Shown: in pieces, positions 18,632 to 28,275 of the stretch | Position numbering within the stretch: position 1 is the first letter of the stretch | Layout: each line of letters begins with the position of its first letter | Assembly: GCA_020028455.1 (NCBI GenBank) | Contig: JAHZOA010000002.1 | Span: 1 to 47,986 of the forward strand | DNA length: 47,986 nt | Direction of reading: 5' to 3' | Source of the DNA: Armatimonadota bacterium | GTDB taxonomy: Bacteria; Sysuimicrobiota; Sysuimicrobiia; Sysuimicrobiales; Kaftiobacteriaceae | Notes under the pieces: model-generated | What the model was told of the DNA's origin: nothing | What the model saw: the letters and a program-made list of their open reading frames with translations, nothing else | Databases searched by the model: none | Program-made: the position numbers and the translations under genes

Positions 18632-19443
18632 CAACGCCTGGCCGGAAGGCATTGTTGACGGTCCTCGTGGTGCTGATCTCCGCATGGGTGCTGTTCCCCA
18701 TCATCTTGATCGCACTGGCCAGCTTCACGACACGAACGCAGCTCTACGCCTGGCCCCGGTCGCTCGTGCCATCACCGTTCTCCGCTGAGACGATGCGATT
18801 CTTCGTCCAGGCCCAAGATGTGCTGCAGTCGCTGCTCAATAGTCTCCTCGTCGCAGCGATGACGATTGTCCTCGCGGTTCTCATCGGTGCGCCGGCGGGA
18901 TATGCGCTCTCGCGGTTTCGCTTTGGAGGGAAGGAAGTGTTCCGGCTCGGCATCCTGGGGACGAAGATGTTTCCCGCGACGATTCTCGCTGTGCCGCTGG
19001 CGGTCTCGTTCATCAACTGGAACCTCTACGACACTCTGCTGGGCGTCGCGCTGGTGCATACAACACTGGCTCTTCCCTTTGCCGTCGTGATCACGACGAG
19101 TGTCTTCGTCGGGGTGCCGTTTGAGCTGGAGGAAGCCGCGATGACGCTCGGCTGCAGCCGCGCACAAGCGTTCCGCAAAGTTGCGATGCCTATTGCCTTA
19201 CCTGGCTTGGCCGCCGCTGCGATCTTTACATTTGTGCTGTCGTGGAATGAGGTCTTTGCGGCGACCATCTTGACCCTGCGCAACCGGACGCTGCCAGCGC
19301 TGGTGATGAATGCGGTCGGGCTCGCCGGCGCGCCGATCGACTACCGGTTCGCCGGTGGATTCTTCATGATCATCCCGGCGCTCATCATCATTTTTGTGAT
19401 CCGGCGGTATCTGCTGACCCTGTGGGGGGTCACGGTCAGGTGA
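18628..19443 (+). CDS. ABC sugar transporter permease 2
   Basis: ATGA overlap; ELEEAAMTLGCSRAQAFRKVAMPIALPGL EAA loop. Confidence 0.93.
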   Translation: MTTPGRKALLTVLVVLISAWVLFPIILIALASFTTRTQLYAWPRSLVPSPFSAETMRFFVQAQDVLQSLLNSLLVAAMTIVLAVLIGAPAGYALSRFRFGGKEVFRLGILGTKMFPATILAVPLAVSFINWNLYDTLLGVALVHTTLALPFAVVITTSVFVGVPFELEEAAMTLGCSRAQAFRKVAMPIALPGLAAAAIFTFVLSWNEVFAATILTLRNRTLPALVMNAVGLAGAPIDYRFAGGFFMIIPALIIIFVIRRYLLTLWGVTVR

Positions 19444-19449
19444 AGCGTC

Positions 19450-20541
19450 ATGGCTGACATTCAGCTCGAACGTGTCCGCAAGATGTTTGGGAAGGTCCTG
19501 GCAGTGGCGGACGTCTCGCTCCACATCAAAGAGGGCGAGTTTATGGTGCTGCTGGGGCCGAGCGGGTGTGGCAAAACGACACTCCTGCGGTGCCTGGCGG
19601 GGCTGGAGCGGGTTGATGGAGGACAGGTCATCATTGGTGGCGACGATGTCACCGACCATCCGCCGGGGAAGCGCGGCATTGGGATGGTGTTTCAGTCGTA
19701 CGCCGTCTTTCCGCACATGACCGTGTTCGACAACATCGCCTTCGGGCTGCAGATGCAGCGCGTGAGCTCGGCCGAGATCCAACGTCGCGTAGGCGAAGGC
19801 GCCGAGCTCCTGCAGATTCAGCAACTGCTGGCGCGCTATCCGGCACAGCTCTCCGGCGGACAGCGTCAGCGCGTGGCGGTCGCGCGCGCGATCGTGATGC
19901 GCCCAAGAGTGCTCCTCATGGACGAGCCGCTCAGTAACCTCGATGCACTTCTACGCCTGCAGATGCGCGGCGAACTGAAGCGGCTGCATCACGAGGTTCG
20001 CTCGACCACCGTCTATGTCACTCACGATCAGGTTGAAGCGCTCAGCCTCGGCGACCGGATCGCGGTCATGAAGGACGGAACGATCGTGCAATTGGACATC
20101 CCGGATCGTGTCTACGATCTGCCTGCCACACGCTTCGTCGGGAGCTTCATCGGCAGCCCACCGATGAACTTTCTGGAAGGAACGATACGGTCTTCCAACG
20201 GTGCCCGCGCGCTGGAGACGGCGGGTGTGCGGTTGGAGTTCCACGGCGTGCCCGCCCGAGGCCGAGACGCGGTGCTGATCGGCATCAGGCCGGAGCATAT
20301 TGCCGTTGAGCGAGTCGCAGTGGCGGGCGGCATTCCCGCGGGCGCCATCCCCGCGGCGGTGGTCGTCGTCGAACCCATCGGCCCGCAGAAACTCCTTACA
20401 GTGCAGGTCGGACCGTCCACACTGAAGGTCACCACGCCGGTGGACTTTGCGGTGGATCAAGGCCAACGCGTCTGGCTGCGCTTCGATCCCTCACGGATCC
20501 GCCTCATGGATCCTCAGACCGGCGACGCCATCGCATCCTGA
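19450..20541 (+). CDS. ABC sugar transporter ATPase (UgpC/MsmK-like)
   Basis: LLGPSGCGKTTLLRCLAGLE, LSGGQRQRVAVARAIV, MDEPLSNLDA. Confidence 0.96.
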   Translation: MADIQLERVRKMFGKVLAVADVSLHIKEGEFMVLLGPSGCGKTTLLRCLAGLERVDGGQVIIGGDDVTDHPPGKRGIGMVFQSYAVFPHMTVFDNIAFGLQMQRVSSAEIQRRVGEGAELLQIQQLLARYPAQLSGGQRQRVAVARAIVMRPRVLLMDEPLSNLDALLRLQMRGELKRLHHEVRSTTVYVTHDQVEALSLGDRIAVMKDGTIVQLDIPDRVYDLPATRFVGSFIGSPPMNFLEGTIRSSNGARALETAGVRLEFHGVPARGRDAVLIGIRPEHIAVERVAVAGGIPAGAIPAAVVVVEPIGPQKLLTVQVGPSTLKVTTPVDFAVDQGQRVWLRFDPSRIRLMDPQTGDAIAS

Positions 20542-20545
20542 CCCG

Positions 20546-21826
20546 GTGACAGAGCAGGATCTCCTCTCCCGCGCAGAGGGCGTCCTCCGCGCCAACGATG
20601 TCGGCGAGTACACCAAACCGAGCGGCCGTCTGTACCCTCATCAGTGGAACTGGGATAGCGCATTCAACGCGCTCGGGTGGGCCCATGTGGATTGGGAGCG
20701 CGCTACGCGCGAGGTCGAGGCACTGCTGGCGGCGCAGTGGACAAACGGGATGTTGCCGCACATCCGCTACAATCCGTCGGTCACTGACTACGCCCCGGGT
20801 CCAGAGTGGTGGACAGACGTTCCTGTGACGCGGGCAGGCGAGGTCACGAGCGGGATTTCTCAGCCCCCGGTGCTATCCACGATGGTACATCTCGTCGGGC
20901 TGATCCAACCGGACGAGCAGCGCCGGCGGCACTGGTGGGACCGCGTCTATGATGCGTTGGCCGAGTCACTGCTCTACTTCGAGCGCGACCGTACGACGGG
21001 CAATTCGCCCCTGATCGTACTGGTACACCCATGGGAGAGCGGACTGGACAATAGTCCGCGCTGGGACGCGGCGGCGGCCAAGGGATTCCGGCCCACCCGG
21101 CCGTACCGGCGCGTGGATACCACAAAGGTAGCCGCGGCCGAACGCCCAACGTCTCGCGACTATGATCTGTACATGTTCCTGGTCGAGCTGATCGCCTCGC
21201 ATCGATATGACATGCGCAGTTACCTGCCGGTCACACCGTTTGCCTTCTACGATTCAATGTTCAACGCGGCGTGGTACCGCGCCGTGAAGGATCTGAATCG
21301 GATCGCAGACATGATCAACCGGCCGGTCATCGTCTCCGACGCATCGCTGGATGCATTCCGGCGCGCCTACCAGGCCACGTTGTGGGATGACGAGGCCGCC
21401 ATGTTCCTCGACTTCGACCTGACCGCACGCGCAAAGGTTCCGGTTCACTCGTGGACCGGGATCGCCGCAGTCTACGCCGGACTCGTCGATGGGGGGCAGG
21501 CGGAGCTCATTTACGATGGCTACACGAAGCGGTCCCGGAACTGCCGCCGATTCCCGTCGGTGTTGCCGGACCAGACGGGCTTTGAGTCTGATCGGTACCA
21601 CCGCGGACCGGTGTGGGTTAATGCCAACTGGATGATCACGCGCGGCCTGGCTGAGCTCGGCCTGCAGTCGCGTGCGCGACAACTCGGTGAGGCGACGATC
21701 GAGCTCGTCCGTCGCAGCGGTTTCTATGAGTATTTTGATGCGTACACCGGGCGCGGCGCCGGTGCCGATCAGTTCTCGTGGACGGCGGCGCTCACTATTG
21801 ATCTCATTAAGCGCCCGATCGTATAG
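20546..21826 (+). CDS. GH63-like glycosidase (mannosyl/glucosylglycerate hydrolase or trehalase-like)
   Basis: QWNWDSAFNALGWAHVDWERA, AAQWTNGMLPHIRYNP, RGPVWVNANWMITRGL. Confidence 0.78.
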   Translation: MTEQDLLSRAEGVLRANDVGEYTKPSGRLYPHQWNWDSAFNALGWAHVDWERATREVEALLAAQWTNGMLPHIRYNPSVTDYAPGPEWWTDVPVTRAGEVTSGISQPPVLSTMVHLVGLIQPDEQRRRHWWDRVYDALAESLLYFERDRTTGNSPLIVLVHPWESGLDNSPRWDAAAAKGFRPTRPYRRVDTTKVAAAERPTSRDYDLYMFLVELIASHRYDMRSYLPVTPFAFYDSMFNAAWYRAVKDLNRIADMINRPVIVSDASLDAFRRAYQATLWDDEAAMFLDFDLTARAKVPVHSWTGIAAVYAGLVDGGQAELIYDGYTKRSRNCRRFPSVLPDQTGFESDRYHRGPVWVNANWMITRGLAELGLQSRARQLGEATIELVRRSGFYEYFDAYTGRGAGADQFSWTAALTIDLIKRPIV

Positions 21827-21834
21827 CGTCTATT

Positions 21835-21864
21835 TTGACCCCCGCGGGTAAGCCTTGTTATGAT
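21835..21864 (+). promoter_or_regulatory. Promoter of mnmA
   Basis: TTGACC - 18 bp - TATGAT; TTGGAGGTG Shine-Dalgarno before ATG 21890. Confidence 0.65.
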
Positions 21865-21889
21865 GGGAAGCGTTTCTTGGAGGTGAACG

Positions 21890-23002
21890 ATGGGCAAGTG
21901 GGCCGTCGCGATGAGCGGCGGAGTCGACAGCTCAGTCGCCGCTGCGTTGCTCGCGGCCGAGGGTCACGAGGTCGTGGGTCTCACCATGAACCTCTGGCCG
22001 GACTGGCTCCCCGAGCCGGATGATAGTTTCAAAGCCTGCTGTGGCGTTTCGGCAATCGACGACGCGCGGGCGACCGCGCGCCACCTCGGGATCCGGCATT
22101 ATGTCCTCAACATGCGCGAAGAGTTCGAACGCGCTGTGATCGGTTACTTCGTCGACGAGTACGCGTCCGGCCGTACCCCCAACCCGTGCATTGCCTGCAA
22201 TCAGAGCATCAAGTTCTCTTTGCTGCTCGACAGGGTGAGCGCGCTCGGCTTAGACGGTGTGGCCACAGGTCACTACGCGCGCCTGCGACACGACGACAAG
22301 AGCGGGCGATGGCTGGTACTCAAGGCCGCGGATCCGCACAAGGATCAGTCATACGTGCTGTACGGACTCACGCAGGCGCAGTTGCCCCGAGTGCAGTTTC
22401 CGGTCGGCAGTTATACGAAAGAGGAGACACGCAACCTGGCGCGCCGGTTCGGTCTGCCCGCGGCCGACAAACCGGACAGCCAGGAGATCTGCTTTGTGCC
22501 TCGAGGTTCGTACACAGACGTGGTGGCTCGATTCCGTTCGGAAGCCCTTACCCCCGGTCCCATGGTCGATACCTCAGGCCGTATTGTCGGTGAGCACCAG
22601 GGGATTGCGCGGTATACGGTGGGCCAGCGCCGCGGGCTTGGGATCGCGGCCGGCGAGCCGCTGTACGTCATTGGGATTGATCGTGAGCGAAACGCGGTCA
22701 TCGTCGGAAGCGAAGAAGACCTCCTTTGTGTCGAACTCGTGGCGTCCAGGATGAATTGGATCGCCCTTCCGGAATTGCGCGGTGCACAGCTCGCAACGGC
22801 TCGCATCCGTCACGCCAGCCGAGACGTCGAGGCCGTTGTCAGACCCGGCCGCGAGCCTGGCGAGGCGATCGTGCATTTTGCCGAAGCGCAGCGGGCCGCC
22901 GCGCCCGGTCAGGCCGTGACCCTCTACGATAGAGATGTCGTGCTGGGCGGCGGGACCATCACGAGCGTGCGCACGGCCGCCTCACTTGCCGCTTCTGCCT
23001 AG
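21890..23002 (+). CDS. mnmA: tRNA-specific 2-thiouridylase
   Basis: AMSGGVDSSVAAALL, GRTPNPCIACNQSIKF, KDQSYVLYGL. Confidence 0.96.
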   Translation: MGKWAVAMSGGVDSSVAAALLAAEGHEVVGLTMNLWPDWLPEPDDSFKACCGVSAIDDARATARHLGIRHYVLNMREEFERAVIGYFVDEYASGRTPNPCIACNQSIKFSLLLDRVSALGLDGVATGHYARLRHDDKSGRWLVLKAADPHKDQSYVLYGLTQAQLPRVQFPVGSYTKEETRNLARRFGLPAADKPDSQEICFVPRGSYTDVVARFRSEALTPGPMVDTSGRIVGEHQGIARYTVGQRRGLGIAAGEPLYVIGIDRERNAVIVGSEEDLLCVELVASRMNWIALPELRGAQLATARIRHASRDVEAVVRPGREPGEAIVHFAEAQRAAAPGQAVTLYDRDVVLGGGTITSVRTAASLAASA

Positions 23003-23029
23003 TCCGCTTTACAGGGTACCCTCTACAAT

Positions 23030-24355
23030 ATGAGTCCCGTTCGGCTAAGGCTGCTGGCGTGGGTCGCAATGGCCGCGCTCCTGCTGGCGCCGCCGCCGCT
23101 TGCCGCGCAGTCGCCTGACGAGGCGGTTGCCCTCGTCCAGGAAGTCTTCACACGCCTCCGCGACGACGCACTCGCAGCGGCTGATGGTCCTTCGCTGTTG
23201 CGCGCTGCCGTGAGTGGCGTGCAGCAGGTCCTCGTGGGTACTTCCGCGGTTCCCATGGTTCCGGTGCTTTCAGGGATCGAAGATGAGGATCTTCGCGCCG
23301 TTGCGATGTACGTGGAGGCGGCCGTCAAAGCGGCTCCGGGCCGGAGCGAATTCGTCCTGTCCTCGGCGCTGCGGGCGATGGTGCGTTCGGTGGCCGATCC
23401 GGTCAGCGCTGTCTTCACGCCTGCTGAACTGGGCCGGTACATGGCTGACCTGCGAGGCGAGCACGGAACAATCGGCATGCAAGTAGATACGATCGGAAAT
23501 GCGATCAACGTTGTCGAGGTGGTGGACGGCGGCCCAGCGGTACGGGCGGGGATTCGCGTGGGAGATCACATTCTGGAGATCGACGGAACCTCGATCGACT
23601 TTCACTCTCCCGACGCGGTGCTCAGTCTTCTGCGAGGGCGGCTGGGATCGCCTGTGCTCGTTACCATCCGGAGAGGTTCGAGCCAACCGCAGCGCCTCTC
23701 GGTGATCCGTGAGCAGGTGCGGGAAATCCCGATCCGCGCGCGGATGCTCGAGCCGCGGGTAGGGTATCTTCGGCTCCTCGGATTTACCGAGCGCGCGCAC
23801 GAAGATCTGGCGCGCTGGCTCCTCCGTCTGAACGAGCAAGACGCGCGGGCATTGGTGCTCGATCTTCGAGAGAACGGCGGCGGTCTTGTAGAGGAAGCCG
23901 TGAATGTGGCGTCAGCCTTTCTTCCCCAGGGCGTCGTGGCGGTGGAAGAGGGGCGGCGCGGCCAAGTCACGCTCATCGTACGACCGGCGGCGCACCGGTT
24001 TGCCGGTCCTGTTGTGGTCCTGGTAAATCGCGGCACAGCGAGCGCTTCAGAAATCGTTGCGGGCGCGCTTCAGGATGCCGGTGTCAGCCTCGTGGGAGGG
24101 AGGACCTTCGGCAAAGGAACCGTGCAGACGGTGTACTTCCTTCAGGCAGGGTGGGGGCTCAGGATTACTACTGCGCGGTACAGGACGCGTGCGGGTCGTG
24201 CGATTGACGGTACAGGCCTGACGCCAGATGTGCCGGTCGTTCAGGCCGTGAATCAGGTCCAGGGTCCAGGCGATACCCAGCTTGAAATCGCCCGAGTTCT
24301 GGCCCGCAGGCGGCTGGAGTCCACGGGCCAGCGAGCTACCGGTCGGCGCTGGTGA
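23030..24355 (+). CDS. S41 family C-terminal processing peptidase with PDZ domain
   Basis: PDZ GIRVGDHILEIDGTSI; LDLRENGGGLVEEAVNVASAFLP; VNRGTASASEIVAGAL; GRTFGKGTVQ. Confidence 0.94.
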   Translation: MSPVRLRLLAWVAMAALLLAPPPLAAQSPDEAVALVQEVFTRLRDDALAAADGPSLLRAAVSGVQQVLVGTSAVPMVPVLSGIEDEDLRAVAMYVEAAVKAAPGRSEFVLSSALRAMVRSVADPVSAVFTPAELGRYMADLRGEHGTIGMQVDTIGNAINVVEVVDGGPAVRAGIRVGDHILEIDGTSIDFHSPDAVLSLLRGRLGSPVLVTIRRGSSQPQRLSVIREQVREIPIRARMLEPRVGYLRLLGFTERAHEDLARWLLRLNEQDARALVLDLRENGGGLVEEAVNVASAFLPQGVVAVEEGRRGQVTLIVRPAAHRFAGPVVVLVNRGTASASEIVAGALQDAGVSLVGGRTFGKGTVQTVYFLQAGWGLRITTARYRTRAGRAIDGTGLTPDVPVVQAVNQVQGPGDTQLEIARVLARRRLESTGQRATGRRW

Positions 24356-25680
24356 GTACATTACGAGAGGGCGCCGTCGAGGTCGTCCGGCGGTTGCGCG
24401 CTGGGGGATTCGCAGCATTTTGGGTGGGTGGCTGCGTGCGGGATCTTGAGATGGGACGAGAGCCGCACGACTACGATATCGTCACAGACGCGCGCCCCGA
24501 GCAGGTCGCATCGCTGTTTGATGATGCGGTTGCTGTGGGCGCGGAGTTCGGGGTCGTCGCCGTATCGTCACATGGCCATCAGTACGAAGTGGCAACGTTC
24601 CGCACCGAAGGACCCTATCTGGATGGTCGGCGTCCATCGTCCGTAAGGTTCGCGACAGCCGAGGACGACGTTCGTCGCCGCGATTTCACGATCAACGGGC
24701 TACTCCACGATCCTCTTTCCGGGCAGACGATCGATCACGTCGACGGGCGGCAGGACATTAAGCGGCGGATCATCCGGACGATCGGACCTCCGCAAGAGCG
24801 GTTCGCCGAAGACTACCTGCGCCTGCTCCGCGCTGTGCGGCTGGCCGCCGAGCTCGATTTTACGATTGAGCCCCAAGCATTCCGTGCCATCACCGCGCTG
24901 GCTCCTTCCATTGCACGGGTCAGCGCGGAGCGAATCCGGGACGAGTTGTTTCGCCTGCTTGTCGCGCCGGGCCGGAGCAAGGGCGTGCAGCTCCTCGACG
25001 AAAGCGGCCTCTTGAAGGTGATCCTGCCGGAAGTGGCGGCAATGAAGGGTGTGGAGCAACCTCCCGAGTTCCATCCAGAAGGTGATGTCTTTGTACACAC
25101 GGTCCTTGCATTGGGGCACCTTCGGAATTCCTCGCCGGAACTCGCGCTGGCCACGCTACTGCACGATGTCGGAAAGCCACCGACGATGACGCGAGAGGAC
25201 CGGATCCGTTTCAATAACCACGACGAAGTCGGCGCACAAATGGCAGAGTCCATTTGCCGGAGGCTCCGGTGTTCAAACGAGCAGATGGACCGAGTGGTCT
25301 CGCTGGTCAGGAATCACTTGCGCATCAAAGACCTTCCGAAGATGCGGCCGGCGAAAGCCGCCAGGTTCCTGCTGCAGCCTGACGCCGCCGACCACCTCGA
25401 GCTGCACAGAGTCGACTGTCTCGCAAGCCATGGGGATCTGAGTGTGTGGGAATGGGCGGTCAAAGCGCAGCAGGAGCTCGCGGCGACGAAGCCTCTGCAA
25501 GCCAGGCTGCTGAGCGGGGACGATCTTATAGAGTTGGGTTTACCGCCCGGACCAAAGTTCAAGGAAATCCTCGAGTACGTCGAGGATGCGCAGCTCGAGG
25601 GGCAGGTCAGTAGTCACGAGGAAGCCGTGGCTCTCGTCAGGCGAGTATTTCCGACCGGGCCGCGGTCGGGTCCGCGGTAG
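24352..25680 (+). CDS. CCA tRNA nucleotidyltransferase with HD domain
   Basis: FWVGGCVRDLEMGREPHDYDIVTDA, RRRDFTINGLLHD, LLHDVGKP. Confidence 0.95.
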   Translation: MSTLREGAVEVVRRLRAGGFAAFWVGGCVRDLEMGREPHDYDIVTDARPEQVASLFDDAVAVGAEFGVVAVSSHGHQYEVATFRTEGPYLDGRRPSSVRFATAEDDVRRRDFTINGLLHDPLSGQTIDHVDGRQDIKRRIIRTIGPPQERFAEDYLRLLRAVRLAAELDFTIEPQAFRAITALAPSIARVSAERIRDELFRLLVAPGRSKGVQLLDESGLLKVILPEVAAMKGVEQPPEFHPEGDVFVHTVLALGHLRNSSPELALATLLHDVGKPPTMTREDRIRFNNHDEVGAQMAESICRRLRCSNEQMDRVVSLVRNHLRIKDLPKMRPAKAARFLLQPDAADHLELHRVDCLASHGDLSVWEWAVKAQQELAATKPLQARLLSGDDLIELGLPPGPKFKEILEYVEDAQLEGQVSSHEEAVALVRRVFPTGPRSGPR

Positions 25681-25728
25681 AGGTCTGATTTAAGAAGTAG
25701 GGAAGTTAGGACGCGAGGTGATGCGACG

Positions 25729-25875
25729 GTGTCGGAACTAGAAGTCGTCTATATCTTCCTCGCGCTCCTCGGATTATTCATCGTTATCGGCGCACTGATT
25801 CCGAAGTATCTGCCCTCGCTCGTCCGCTACCTTGACAACAACGTCCTCAAGGAGAACAGGAAGGACCATCACTAG
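25729..25875 (+). CDS. Small single-TM protein (48 aa)
   Basis: GTG with GAGGTG upstream; MSELEVVYIFLALLGLFIVIGALIPKYLPSLVRYLDNNVLKENRKDHH. Confidence 0.6.
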   Translation: MSELEVVYIFLALLGLFIVIGALIPKYLPSLVRYLDNNVLKENRKDHH

Positions 25876-25880
25876 AAAAC

Positions 25881-26002
25881 GGGATATGGGATAGAGGGAT
25901 AAGGGGGATAAGAAGCTGCCCTGAAAAGCTGAGGCCTGGGAGCGAATCCCAGGCCTCTTTCATCTTGAACCTTATCCCTTTATCCCATATCCCTTTCTCC
26001 CG
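25881..26002. repeat. Inverted repeat with arms of tandem GGGATAA-type units, enclosing a terminator
   Basis: gggatatgggatagagggataagggggataag ... cttatccctttatcccatatccctttctcccg. Confidence 0.88.
25931..25960. terminator. Intrinsic terminator between convergent genes
   Basis: gaggcctggg-agcgaat-cccaggcctc-ttt, 10 bp perfect stem. Confidence 0.85.
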
Positions 26003-26013
26003 CAGTTGGCGTG

Positions 26014-27174
26014 TCAGTCGGGATCGTCAGCAGTGACGGCTGCTTCCCGCGTTGCGGCCGTTATCCCCTGACCGTTTCGCACCGCGAACTCGGGATCCAA
26101 CTTTCGCAGCCTAGCCACAATTCCGCCGTACTCGAGCTCTGACATGGGCAGCATCGCCGGTTCGAAGAAGCCTTGCCGGCGCATCTCAATGGCTTTCTCT
26201 GCGATCCGGTCCCGGACCTGATTCCAGAACGGATCAGCGAACAGGTCGACGGGCGCCGTGAGGATGCCATCATGCATCGAGAACCCAAGCGCTGAGACCA
26301 TCGGGCAGCAGAAGAACGTCGACGCCGGCGTGTTCATTGGAACCGGCATTAGCGGCAGGTTGTGGCTGCCGCGTGTGTCCCCGCCGACGAATGGCGCCAC
26401 CGCGAATGCCGGGCCGAACTCCTCGGTGGCCGGGAAGATCTTCTGCACCCGGATCACGGCCGGCGGGTCATCCTTTCCCACGTAGCGGCCCGCGATATTC
26501 CGCAGCCTCGTCGTACCGACCGCGGCCGCCTGTTCGTTGGGATACTTCCGAGACCAGATGGCCTCGATCGCATAGCGGTTCGTGTCACGTAGAAGGGAGG
26601 CAATATCGTACAGACGCTCGGGCGCTTCCAGCACAATCACCCGATCGCCTTCGGTGTGGTCCATGTCCATGATGTGGAAGGTGAAGCCGTCGTGCAGTCC
26701 TTCGGAGAGCATCAAGCCGGGAGAGTACATCGGGTCGGCGAATGCCAGGTACAGCGGCAGGTTGAACGCGCCTGGGCCACACTTGTCACCCAGCGTCACC
26801 ATGAACGCTTCGCTCGGCCTCTCATCCAGCTCAATCTCCGCGCTCCCCGGTCCGAGCCCCCGGACGTTACCCGAGAACGCCTCCTTAAGAAGGTCTTGTC
26901 CGGCGCCGTACAGACCTTGGCTCTTCGCCTTATCGGTGGCTTTGATGAGCGCGTCCCACGCCAGCTGGTGCACGTCCGGGCTATCTTGACCTTTCGCGTG
27001 GGTCATGATCATGGCGATGTCGTCGCCGGTGTGACACACAAACGCGTCGATCAGGAGTTTCTTGCGCTCCCGCTCGACGCGGTCTCTGACGATGCCCAAG
27101 ATCTCGGCGCTGGGCATGGTGTGGCCGCCGATCGCGCCGATGTCGGCCTTGATCACGCTGATAGTGACGCGCAT
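26014..27174 (-). CDS. fbp: Fructose-1,6-bisphosphate aldolase/phosphatase (archaeal-type bifunctional, class V FBPase)
   Basis: MRVTISVIKADIGAIGGHTMPS, GDDIAMIMTH, GDKCGPGAFNLPLYLAFADPMYSPGLML, GPAFAVAPFVGGDTRGSHNLPLMPVP. Confidence 0.95.
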   Translation of the reverse strand: MRVTISVIKADIGAIGGHTMPSAEILGIVRDRVERERKKLLIDAFVCHTGDDIAMIMTHAKGQDSPDVHQLAWDALIKATDKAKSQGLYGAGQDLLKEAFSGNVRGLGPGSAEIELDERPSEAFMVTLGDKCGPGAFNLPLYLAFADPMYSPGLMLSEGLHDGFTFHIMDMDHTEGDRVIVLEAPERLYDIASLLRDTNRYAIEAIWSRKYPNEQAAAVGTTRLRNIAGRYVGKDDPPAVIRVQKIFPATEEFGPAFAVAPFVGGDTRGSHNLPLMPVPMNTPASTFFCCPMVSALGFSMHDGILTAPVDLFADPFWNQVRDRIAEKAIEMRRQGFFEPAMLPMSELEYGGIVARLRKLDPEFAVRNGQGITAATREAAVTADDPD

Positions 27175-27227
27175 AACCTCGCCTCCTTAAAGTTCTACGA
27201 AATTGACAGGCGCCATGAGACGACGAA

Positions 27228-27256
27228 TCGACCGGCACAGGAACGGTGCCGGTCGA
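27228..27256. promoter_or_regulatory. Perfect 11-bp dyad in divergent parA/fbp region
   Basis: tcgaccggcac-aggaacg-gtgccggtcga. Confidence 0.5.
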
Positions 27257-27450
27257 AGGCCAAACGGTTGGCGCTGTATGGTGGCAGCTTCACGCTCGGT
27301 GTGCTCATTGTAGCACTTTCTGTAGGGAAAAGAGGAAAACCTTCAGAAGAGTCGAACACGCAACCGAAACGGAACCAGGACCATTTTCAGCGCGACGCCC
27401 AGCGGGCATTGCCCGGCTGGGTATCAACGCAGAGACGAATCGAGCATCGC

Positions 27451-28275
27451 ATGATCTACCCTGAATCCGCGAGGGTCATCGCGCTCGTCAACCAGAAGGG
27501 CGGCTGCGCGAAGACTACCACGGCGGTGAATCTTGCCGCCTGCCTCGCCGTCAACGGTCATCGAACCCTCCTCGTCGACCTCGATCCCCAGGCCAACGCG
27601 ACCGTAAGCCTCGGCGTCGACCCCGGTAGCCAGCACCGCAACATCTACCATGTCCTGGTGGAAGTGGACCACGACGATGATGGCACGACTATACCGTCGA
27701 TTATCGTTCCAACCACCGTGGACAACCTGATGCTGGCTCCCTCCTCGATCGATCTCGCGGCCGCAGAACTGGAACTGGCCTCCCGCATCGGCCGGGAGCG
27801 GGCTCTGCGCAAGCGCATGGGCCCCGTGCTCTCAGAGTATGAATACATCGTCCTGGATACGCCCCCGAGCCTGGGAGTCCTGACGCTGAACGCCCTGGTC
27901 GCGGCCGACGCGCTGATCATCCCGATTCAGACGCATTACTACGCACTACTGGGGATGCGGCAGTTGCTGCGGACCTTGAAGATGGTGAGGGAGGAAGTGG
28001 GGCACAACGTCGAGATCCTCGGCGTACTACCCACGATGTACGACTCCCGGACGAACATCAGCAAGGAGATCTTACAGGGCATTCAAGACTTCTTTGGCGA
28101 GAAGGTCTTCGGCACCACGATCCACTTCAACATCAGACTGGTCGAGTCGTCGATGGTCGGCGTCCCATTGTTCATCCATGACAAAGCATCGCGAGGCGCG
28201 CAGGAGTATATGGCGCTGGCCAAGGAGGTCGTCAAGCATGCGGAAAGAACGCGAGGAGCTGCGGCGCGGACTTAG
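27451..28275 (+). CDS. parA: ParA/Soj family ATPase
   Basis: VIALVNQKGGCAKTTTAVNLAACLAVNGHRTLLVDLDPQANAT; YIVLDTPPSLGVLTLNALVAAD; start ATG 27451. Confidence 0.93.
   Translation: MIYPESARVIALVNQKGGCAKTTTAVNLAACLAVNGHRTLLVDLDPQANATVSLGVDPGSQHRNIYHVLVEVDHDDDGTTIPSIIVPTTVDNLMLAPSSIDLAAAELELASRIGRERALRKRMGPVLSEYEYIVLDTPPSLGVLTLNALVAADALIIPIQTHYYALLGMRQLLRTLKMVREEVGHNVEILGVLPTMYDSRTNISKEILQGIQDFFGEKVFGTTIHFNIRLVESSMVGVPLFIHDKASRGAQEYMALAKEVVKHAERTRGAAART

Noticed and set aside
23005-23032. TACAAT just before the S41 peptidase ATG as a -10 box
   Set aside because: Would place the TSS inside the coding sequence and no -35 at proper spacing.
27270-27330. ALYGGSF-like peptide in frame upstream of parA (NadD-like motif)
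   Set aside because: Short, no start codon or further domain; coincidental similarity.
26656-27450. N-terminal extension of the ParA ORF (26656 start)
   Set aside because: Antisense to the FBP aldolase/phosphatase; the ParA fold starts at ATG 27451.
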